Source: Herminiimonas fonticola
Lineage (GTDB): Bacteria; Pseudomonadota; Gammaproteobacteria; Burkholderiales; Burkholderiaceae_D
Direction: 5' to 3'
Assembly: GCF_003293745.1 (NCBI RefSeq)
Contig: NZ_PTLZ01000003.1
Location: 1 to 64,000 of the forward strand
Length of the DNA: 64,000 bases
Positions 58,052 to 64,000 of this stretch are shown in pieces. Each line of letters opens with the position of its first letter. The stretch's first letter is position 1. Under the pieces are notes generated by a model. It saw nothing but the letters and a program-made list of their open reading frames with translations, searched no databases and was not told the origin of the DNA. The translations under genes were made by a program, and so were the position numbers.

Positions 58052-58840
58052 ATGAGTTCAGCCCATTCTTCATCGAACAGCAATCCGGCACATCCAGCTA
58101 CTGGCGGGCAGTCTGCGGGATCTTCGCCTACGTTCAGCCCGCTGTATCAGCAAATCAAGGCCTTAATCACGCAAAGCCTGCAATCAGGTGAGTGGCGTCC
58201 GGGTGAGCTGATTCCTAGCGAAATCGAGCTGGCCAATCGCTTTAAAGTCAGTCAGGGCACGGTACGCAAAGCGATTGATGAGCTTTCTGCCGAAAACCTG
58301 GTGGTGCGTCGACAAGGGAAGGGGACCTTTGTCGCAACGCATCATGAAGCGCGCGCGCAGTTCCGTTTCTTGCGTTTAAAGCCGGATGTCGGCGACGCTC
58401 AATATCCAGAGAACAATATAGTAGAAGCAAAGCGCTTGCGGGCGCCGGCCGATATCGCACGTCAGCTGGATATCAAAACCGGCGACTCGGTTTATTTTAT
58501 CAAGCGTATTCAATCGTTTGGCGCTGCGCCGACGATTCTGGAAGAGTTGTGGTTGCCGGGTGCTATCTTCAAAGGCTTGTCGGTTGAGCGCGTGCTGGAA
58601 TACAAAGGTCCCATGTACGCCTTGCTGGAAACTGAATTCGGCATCCAGATGATCCGTGCGGTTGAAAATATCCGTGCTGTGGTTGCGGATGAAAGTGCAT
58701 CAAGCCTGCTGGCGGTGGAGTTGAACACGCCATTGTTGAGCGTGAATCGGGTTTCGTTTACATACGGAGATAAAGCAGTCGAGGTCAGGCGCTCTTTGTA
58801 TGTAACAAATAATCATCATTATCAAAACGAATTGAGCTGA
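58052..58840 (+). CDS. GntR/HutC family regulator of the TCA block
   Basis: A 262-residue regulator. A Ser/Pro/Ala-rich N-terminus is followed by a GntR winged helix (PSEIELANRFKVSQGTVRKA, about 58-77) and a UTRA effector domain (about 110-255), which in this family binds a small metabolite. Its place between mdh and sdhC suggests that it controls both TCA operons in response to a carboxylate; this is inference. ATG 58052 is chosen; GTG 58034 in the same frame adds six residues. No strong ribosome binding site is seen for either. Confidence 0.9.
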   Translation: MSSAHSSSNSNPAHPATGGQSAGSSPTFSPLYQQIKALITQSLQSGEWRPGELIPSEIELANRFKVSQGTVRKAIDELSAENLVVRRQGKGTFVATHHEARAQFRFLRLKPDVGDAQYPENNIVEAKRLRAPADIARQLDIKTGDSVYFIKRIQSFGAAPTILEELWLPGAIFKGLSVERVLEYKGPMYALLETEFGIQMIRAVENIRAVVADESASSLLAVELNTPLLSVNRVSFTYGDKAVEVRRSLYVTNNHHYQNELS

Positions 58841-58921
58841 GCATATGGCGATGCGATTGTCAGTCCCTGGTTTGTCAATCAAACAAGGGAAAATTGTCAA
58901 ACAAGATTTAATAAAAGATTT

Positions 58922-58944
58922 ATTTTGGTGCAGCACACCAAAAT
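58922..58944. promoter_or_regulatory. 9-bp inverted repeat upstream of sdhC
   Basis: ATTTTGGTG (58922-58930) and CACCAAAAT (58936-58944) flank CAGCA, 43 bp before the sdhC start. A third half-like GGTG follows at 58946. It could be an operator for sdh or an mRNA hairpin; it does not match the 20-bp palindrome at 57975. Confidence 0.5.
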
Positions 58945-58986
58945 CGGTGAAAATTACAAGTTCATCTCGTTTGGGAAAGTCACGCC

Positions 58987-59397
58987 ATGTCTGATTCACT
59001 CAAAACCAGCAAGCCGGAATTCCGCAATATTCACATTACGGACATAGCGCGTTACCGTTTGCCGCTGGCCGGGATTTTATCGATCCTGCATCGCGCCAGT
59101 GGCGCGTTGATGTTTGTGTTGCTGCCATTTATCTTGCTGCTGCTCGATAAAAGTCTGATGTCTGAAATTTCTTTCGAATATTTCAAAGGCATTGTTTCTC
59201 ACTGGTTTATCAAACTAATCATTCTCGCCCTGTGCTGGGCTTATTTGCATCATTTGTGTGCAGGTATTCGCCATCTATTCATGGACGTCCATTTCGGACT
59301 GAATAAAGAGCAGGCGAAAAAATCAGCTGCGGTGGTGTTTGCAATCAGCTTGCCATTAACCGTGCTTGTCGCGCTCAAACTGTTTGGAGTGTTCTGA
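58987..59397 (+). CDS. sdhC: Succinate dehydrogenase cytochrome b556 subunit
   Basis: A 136-residue membrane anchor with three helices. It has the SILHRASGALMF quinone-site segment (about residues 32-43) and the haem-ligand region LHHLCAGIRHLFMDVH (about 86-101). The stop overlaps the sdhD start (TGATG). It is the first of the sdhCDAB genes. Confidence 0.96.
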   Translation: MSDSLKTSKPEFRNIHITDIARYRLPLAGILSILHRASGALMFVLLPFILLLLDKSLMSEISFEYFKGIVSHWFIKLIILALCWAYLHHLCAGIRHLFMDVHFGLNKEQAKKSAAVVFAISLPLTVLVALKLFGVF

Positions 59398-59762
59398 TGC
59401 CAAAAGATAATATCGGGCCACATCGTCTGGTCGTCGGCGCGCATTATGGTTTCAAGGATTGGCTGGCGCAGCGTGTGACGGCGATTATCATGATCGCTTA
59501 CACGCTGGTTTTGTTAGTCGCTTTTCTAGTAGCCAGCGATTTCAGTTATGAAGGTTGGGCCGGGCTGTTTGCTCAGCAATGGTTCAAGATGTTTACCTTC
59601 GTCACCTTCCTCGCGCTGTTCTATCACGCGTGGGTCGGCATGCGCGATATCTGGATGGATTACATCAAACCGGTTTCTATACGCCTCGCATTGCAGGTTG
59701 CCACGATCGTGTGGCTGGTCGCTTGTGCCGGATGGGCGGCACAGATTCTCTGGAGAGCGTAA
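59397..59762 (+). CDS. sdhD: Succinate dehydrogenase membrane anchor subunit
   Basis: A 121-residue membrane protein with three helices and the haem-side histidine in [17 protein letters not shown] (about 78-94), typical of SdhD. It overlaps sdhC by one base; the sdhA start lies 1 bp after its stop. Confidence 0.96.
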   Translation: MPKDNIGPHRLVVGAHYGFKDWLAQRVTAIIMIAYTLVLLVAFLVASDFSYEGWAGLFAQQWFKMFTFVTFLALFYHAWVGMRDIWMDYIKPVSIRLALQVATIVWLVACAGWAAQILWRA

Positions 59763-59763
59763 C

Positions 59764-61542
59764 GTGGCAGCAATCAAATCAAGCATTCCTTCACGTCATT
59801 TTGACGCCATCATCATCGGTGCCGGCGGTTCGGGTATGCGCGCATCGCTGCAGCTTGCAGAAGCCGGATTGAATGTTGCAGTCTTGTCGAAGGTATTTCC
59901 AACGCGTTCGCACACAGTTGCTGCGCAAGGCGGTATCGGTGCTTCGCTAGGCAATATGGCGGAGGACAATTGGTACTGGCATATGTTCGATACCATCAAA
60001 GGTTCGGATTATCTGGGCGATCAGGATGCGATCGAATTCATGTGCCGCGAAGCCCCGAAAGTGGTCTATGAGCTGGAACATTTCGGCATGCCTTTCGACC
60101 GCAATTCTGACGGCACGATTTATCAGCGCCCATTCGGCGGTCACACTGCCAACTTTGGTGAAAAACCGGTGCAACGCGCTTGTGCGGCGGCCGATCGTAC
60201 TGGTCATGCCTTGCTGCACACGCTGTATCAACGCAATGTACGCGCCCGTACGCATTTCTTCGTTGAATGGATGGCGATCGATCTGATGCGCGACGCCGAA
60301 GGCGACGTGATCGGCGTGGTCGCGCTGGAAATGGAAACCGGCAATGTCATGATGCTGGAAGCAAAAACAACTATGTTTGCAACCGGCGGCGCTGGCCGTA
60401 TCTGGGCTGCATCGACCAATGCTTTCATCAATACCGGCGATGGCATGGGCATGGCGGCGCGTGCCGGCCTGCCTCTGGAAGACATGGAATTCTGGCAGTT
60501 CCATCCAACCGGCGTGGCTGGTGCTGGCGTGTTGATTACGGAAGGCGTGCGCGGTGAGGGCGGCATTTTGGTGAATAGCCAGGGCGAACGTTTCATGGAA
60601 CGTTATGCGCCAACCTTGAAGGATCTGGCACCGCGCGATTTTGTTTCGCGCTCGATGGATCAGGAAATCAAGGAAGGTCGCGGTTGCGGCCCGAACAAGG
60701 ATCACGTGATGCTGGATCTGCGTCACATCGGTGCCGAGACGATACAAAAACGTTTGCCATCGATTCTGGAAATCGCGCACAAATTCGCCAACGTTGATGC
60801 GACGCGCGAAGCTATTCCTGTGGTGCCAACCATTCATTATCAAATGGGTGGCATTCCAACGAATATTCACGGTCAGGTGGTTGAGCCGAAAAACGGTAAT
60901 CCGAATCATGTCGTGAATGGTTTGTACGCCATCGGCGAGTGCGCTTGCGTATCAGTGCACGGTGCGAATCGTTTGGGTACCAATTCATTGCTTGATTTGA
61001 TCGTATTCGGTCGTGCGGCTGGCAATCACATCGTTCAAAGCCATCTGAAACAACGCGAGCATAAACCTTTACCGGCTGATGCCGCCGATCTGGCGCTGTC
61101 GCGCCTGGCGCATCTGGAAAGCAGCACCGGTGGCGAACGCGTGCAGGATGTTGCCAACGATATTCGTGCGACGATGCAGCAATACTGCGGCGTGTTCCGC
61201 ACCGATGCATTGCTGCAAACCGGTTACAAGAAAATCATGGAACTGGATGAGCGCCGCAAGCACGTTTCGTTCAAGGATAAATCCAAGGTTTTCAATACTG
61301 CACGTATCGAAGCACTCGAACTCGATAACCTGATTGAAACAGCCAAGGCCACCATCACCTCGGCAGCGGCACGCAAGGAATCACGTGGCGCGCATGCGCA
61401 TCGGGATTTCGAAAAACGTGACGATGAAAATTGGTTGAAACATACATTGTTTTATTCGGAAGGCAATCGTCTCGATTACAAGCCGGTGGTAATGAAGCCG
61501 CTGACGGTCGATACCTTCAAGCCTAAACCACGTACTTTCTAA
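59764..61542 (+). CDS. sdhA: Succinate dehydrogenase flavoprotein subunit
   Basis: The 592-residue catalytic subunit oxidises succinate to fumarate with covalently bound [13 protein letters not shown] (about 18-27) binds FAD, and the histidine for the covalent link is in SHTVAAQGG (about 46-54). The active-site arginine and histidine regions HPTG and [13 protein letters not shown] are present. The start is GTG 59764 behind GGAGAGCGTAAC; the open frame extends upstream through sdhD but that part is not SdhA-like. Confidence 0.97.
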   Translation: MAAIKSSIPSRHFDAIIIGAGGSGMRASLQLAEAGLNVAVLSKVFPTRSHTVAAQGGIGASLGNMAEDNWYWHMFDTIKGSDYLGDQDAIEFMCREAPKVVYELEHFGMPFDRNSDGTIYQRPFGGHTANFGEKPVQRACAAADRTGHALLHTLYQRNVRARTHFFVEWMAIDLMRDAEGDVIGVVALEMETGNVMMLEAKTTMFATGGAGRIWAASTNAFINTGDGMGMAARAGLPLEDMEFWQFHPTGVAGAGVLITEGVRGEGGILVNSQGERFMERYAPTLKDLAPRDFVSRSMDQEIKEGRGCGPNKDHVMLDLRHIGAETIQKRLPSILEIAHKFANVDATREAIPVVPTIHYQMGGIPTNIHGQVVEPKNGNPNHVVNGLYAIGECACVSVHGANRLGTNSLLDLIVFGRAAGNHIVQSHLKQREHKPLPADAADLALSRLAHLESSTGGERVQDVANDIRATMQQYCGVFRTDALLQTGYKKIMELDERRKHVSFKDKSKVFNTARIEALELDNLIETAKATITSAAARKESRGAHAHRDFEKRDDENWLKHTLFYSEGNRLDYKPVVMKPLTVDTFKPKPRTF

Positions 61543-61553
61543 AAGGTCAGAAC

Positions 61554-62264
61554 ATGGCACGGACGCTAAGACTTCAGATTTACCGCTATGATCCTGACAA
61601 GGATGCGAAACCGTACATGCAGGATGTGACGGTGGAGTTGCAGGATAATGACAAAATGTTGCTGGACGCCTTGCAGCGCATCAAGGCCGATGTAGACGAT
61701 TCACTGGCGCTGCGTCGCTCCTGCCGCGAAGGCGTATGCGGCTCGGATGCAATGAATATCAATGGCAAAAACGGCCTGGCTTGCACTACCAATCTGAACG
61801 AGTTGACAGAGCCTATCGTCCTGCGTCCATTACCTGGTTTGCCAGTGATACGCGACCTGATCGTGGACATGACGCAATTCTTCAAGCAATACGATTCAAT
61901 CAAGCCGTATCTGATTAACGATACAATCCCGCCTGAGAAAGAACGTTTGCAATCGCCAGCCGAGCGCGAAGAACTTGATGGTCTGTACGAATGCATCTTG
62001 TGTGCATGCTGCTCGACTTCATGTCCTTCATTCTGGTGGAATCCTGATAAATTCGTCGGCCCGGCAGGTTTGCTGCAAGCCTACCGCTTCATCGCAGATA
62101 CACGTGATCATGCGACCGGCGAACGTCTGGATAATCTGGAAGATCCATACCGATTGTTCAGATGTCATACAATCATGAATTGCGTGGATGTTTGCCCTAA
62201 AGGTTTGAACCCGACTCGCGCAATCGGAAAGATCAAGGAATTGATGGTGCGGCGCGCGGTGTAA
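61554..62264 (+). CDS. sdhB: Succinate dehydrogenase iron-sulfur subunit
   Basis: A 236-residue subunit with three clusters that pass electrons from FAD to quinone. The [2Fe-2S] ligands are in SCREGVCGSDAM (about 58-69), with the fourth in LACTTN; the [4Fe-4S] and [3Fe-4S] ligands are in CILCACCSTSCPSFWWNPD and CVDVCPKGLNP. It lies 11 bp after sdhA. Confidence 0.97.
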   Translation: MARTLRLQIYRYDPDKDAKPYMQDVTVELQDNDKMLLDALQRIKADVDDSLALRRSCREGVCGSDAMNINGKNGLACTTNLNELTEPIVLRPLPGLPVIRDLIVDMTQFFKQYDSIKPYLINDTIPPEKERLQSPAEREELDGLYECILCACCSTSCPSFWWNPDKFVGPAGLLQAYRFIADTRDHATGERLDNLEDPYRLFRCHTIMNCVDVCPKGLNPTRAIGKIKELMVRRAV

Positions 62265-62384
62265 GCTTCGTGCAGTGGCAAATCGGTGACGATGCGCCAC
62301 ACTGCTCCTTCCTCAGTCATAGACTGACGTAGATGGTAGTAACAAATGACGTGGAAAAGCGTTAAACAGATTGAATGAAACTCC

Positions 62385-62654
62385 ATGTCGAACACCCATC
62401 AAGCTGATCCTGTAAAACGTGCACGCCTGAGATGGCGCGGCCGCCGCGGCTTGCTTGAAAACGATTTGCTACTCACACGTTTTCTGGATCAACACGAAGA
62501 AACGCTGACGGATGAAGAGGTGGAAGCCTTTTCGATATTGCTGGAATTGCCGGATAACGATTTACTGAATTTGCTGTTGTCACGCACCGAACCACAGGAC
62601 GAGACCGATGTGCCTCATGTTCGTGCGCTGCTGACAAGATTGCGCGCCATTTGA
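62385..62654 (+). CDS. sdhE: FAD assembly factor SdhE
   Basis: An 89-residue protein of the SdhE/YgfY family that promotes covalent flavinylation of SdhA. The RGxxE motif is present in RGRRGLLENDLLL (about residues 18-30). It lies between sdhB and gltA, supporting the role. The 120-bp gap before it contains an imperfect hairpin (GCAGTGGC 62272-62279 with GCCACACTGC 62296-62305). Confidence 0.94.
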   Translation: MSNTHQADPVKRARLRWRGRRGLLENDLLLTRFLDQHEETLTDEEVEAFSILLELPDNDLLNLLLSRTEPQDETDVPHVRALLTRLRAI

Positions 62655-62752
62655 TTGAAACTGATCAGGCGTGCATCGATAAAGGTTTTTTTAATTTAGC
62701 GATTTATTAGTTCTTAAATCGACTTACCCCTTGTTATTTAGAAGGAAGAGCC

Positions 62753-64000
62753 ATGCCCCACTCTCAATCTGACACCAAAGCCACACTGTCGTTTTCCGAC
62801 GGTACGCCATCATTGGAGTTGCCGATCTATAAGGGCACTATCGGTCCTGACGTGATTGATATTCGCAAGCTCTACGGCGCGAGCGGAAAATTCACCTACG
62901 ATCCAGGTTTCATGTCGACCGCTTCATGCAACTCGACCATTACCTACATTGACGGTGATAAAGGCGAATTGTTGTATCGCGGTTACCCGATCGAACAATT
63001 GGCGGTGAATTGCGACTTCCTGGAAACCAGCTACTTGCTGTTGAAAGGCGAATTGCCTAACGCGCAGCAGAAAAAAGATTTCGTCGCGACTGTCACCCGT
63101 CACACGATGCTGCATGAACAGATGCAATTTTTCTTCCGTGGTTTCCGTCGTGACGCACATCCTATGTCGGTGCTGGTTGGTACGGTTGGTGCACTGGCTT
63201 CCTTCTATCATGACTCGCTTGATATCACTGATGCGCATCACCGTGAAGTATCGGCGATCCGCCTGATCGCGAAGATGCCGACGCTGGTCGCGATGTCGTA
63301 CAAGTATTCGGTTGGTCAGCCATTCGTGTATCCACGCAATGACTTGTCGTACAGCGCGAACTTCATGCACATGATGTTCTCTACGCCAGCTGAAGAATAC
63401 AAAATCAATGACGTGCTGGTGCGCGCACTGGATCGCATTTTGATTCTGCATGCCGATCACGAACAAAACGCTTCGACATCGACAGTACGTTTGTCGGGTT
63501 CGTCAGGCGCCAATCCATTTGCGTGTATTGCAGCGGGTATTGCCTGTCTGTGGGGTCCTGCACATGGCGGCGCGAATGAAGCAGCATTGAACATGTTGAA
63601 AGAAATCGGTTCGGTCGACAAGATTCCTGAATTCATTGCTAAAGTTAAAGACAAGAATTCTGGTGTCAAGTTGATGGGCTTCGGTCATCGCGTGTACAAG
63701 AACTTCGATCCGCGTGCCAAGTTGATGCGCGAAACCTGCCATGAAGTGCTGGAAGAACTGGGCCTGCACGATGATCCATTGTTCAAGCTGGCAATGGCGC
63801 TGGAAAAAGTGGCGCTGGAAGACGAATACTTCGTATCACGCAAGCTGTATCCGAACGTCGATTTCTACTCAGGTATCGTGCAATCGGCATTAGGTATTCC
63901 TGTGTCGCTGTTCACCGGTATTTTCGCGATGGCGCGTACCGTAGGTTGGGTCGCGCAATGGAATGAAATGATTTCAGATCCGGAACAAAAAATCGGTCGT
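62753..64000 (+). CDS. gltA: Citrate synthase (3' end outside window)
   Basis: The first 416 codons of a type II citrate synthase, which condenses oxaloacetate and acetyl-CoA; the gene runs off the right edge with perhaps 15-20 codons missing. Active-site histidines are in [12 protein letters not shown] and [15 protein letters not shown], and the region with the catalytic aspartate (NVDFYSGI) is inside the window. The regulatory N-terminal domain of the hexameric NADH-sensitive type is present. GAAGGAAGAGCC precedes the ATG. It closes the sdh-sdhE-gltA unit. Confidence 0.97.
   Translation, partial: MPHSQSDTKATLSFSDGTPSLELPIYKGTIGPDVIDIRKLYGASGKFTYDPGFMSTASCNSTITYIDGDKGELLYRGYPIEQLAVNCDFLETSYLLLKGELPNAQQKKDFVATVTRHTMLHEQMQFFFRGFRRDAHPMSVLVGTVGALASFYHDSLDITDAHHREVSAIRLIAKMPTLVAMSYKYSVGQPFVYPRNDLSYSANFMHMMFSTPAEEYKINDVLVRALDRILILHADHEQNASTSTVRLSGSSGANPFACIAAGIACLWGPAHGGANEAALNMLKEIGSVDKIPEFIAKVKDKNSGVKLMGFGHRVYKNFDPRAKLMRETCHEVLEELGLHDDPLFKLAMALEKVALEDEYFVSRKLYPNVDFYSGIVQSALGIPVSLFTGIFAMARTVGWVAQWNEMISDPEQKIGR

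Noticed and set aside
58861-58910. Terminator after the GntR gene
   Set aside because: CCCTGGTTTG and CAAACAAGGG can pair imperfectly but no T-tract follows, so termination is not supported.
59548-59763. Longer N-terminus for sdhA (664 residues)
   Set aside because: The extra part overlaps sdhD in another frame and is unlike SdhA; GTG 59764 with GGAGAG gives the normal length.
1-64000. CRISPR arrays, rRNA genes, transposases or a replication origin
   Set aside because: No regularly spaced repeats, rRNA sequence, DDE/IS protein or DnaA-box cluster was seen on either strand.

Overview
The window is a chromosomal segment of a betaproteobacterium. The best fit is Burkholderiales, family Oxalobacteraceae (Herminiimonas/Janthinobacterium-like). 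This rests on gene order and protein families: tpiA-secG-tRNA-Leu-nuoA..N followed by DUF2818, a DUF2863 protein, relA of the synthetase-only type, an OxlT-type oxalate/formate antiporter, and a divergent mdh / GntR-sdhCDAB-sdhE-gltA block. No database search was possible, so the genus is an inference. No rRNA, CRISPR array, transposase or replication origin was seen.

Layout. (1) 1-6263 looks accessory. It holds a truncated exported protein, a 1295-residue PAS/GAF/GGDEF/EAL protein, and a P4-type tyrosine integrase facing left. It ends at a 3' fragment of a tRNA-Arg gene, most simply read as the right end of an integrated island whose left end lies outside the window. (2) 6264-13460: the tRNA-type terminator, a small exported orphan, oxlT, a BamE-like lipoprotein, rpsO-pnp, tpiA, secG and tRNA-Leu(GAG). 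(3) 13568-28581: the complete 14-gene nuo operon (respiratory complex I) plus a DUF2818 membrane protein. (4) 28687-38684: a Nudix hydrolase, ETF:ubiquinone oxidoreductase, then a ketone-body/PHB-type cluster (SDR, PAS-LuxR regulator, both 3-oxoacid CoA-transferase subunits, 3-hydroxybutyrate dehydrogenase), an alpha/beta hydrolase, RidA and RelA. (5) 38806-47083: tRNA-Val(GAC), thrS-infC-rpmI-rplT-pheS-pheT-ihfA-merR and tRNA-Pro(GGG). (6) 47084-52251: a loosely packed region with a possible terminated structured RNA, a ModA-like protein without a signal peptide, a nitrate-reductase-associated protein, an M14 carboxypeptidase/CYTH pair and DUF2863. (7) 52300-64000: a TCA-cycle supercluster. 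acnA, an MliC-like protein, a CitE-like lyase and mdh lie on the minus strand; a GntR regulator, sdhCDAB, sdhE and gltA (cut by the window end) lie on the plus strand.

How it works together. Regions 3, 4 and 7 form the aerobic core: TCA enzymes and succinate dehydrogenase feed quinone, complex I oxidises NADH, ETF-QO brings in electrons from acyl-CoA oxidation, and the CoA-transferase/3-hydroxybutyrate dehydrogenase genes feed acetoacetate into acetyl-CoA. A 20-bp perfect palindrome between mdh and the GntR gene is a strong candidate operator for the TCA block.

The most unusual signals are the island edge with repeated candidate integrase sites, an apparent AUA start codon for infC, hairpins in the infC-rpmI gap, a histidine-rich loop in NuoL, and the structured RNA plus cytoplasmic ModA-like / nitrate-reductase-associated gene pair at 47264-48798.
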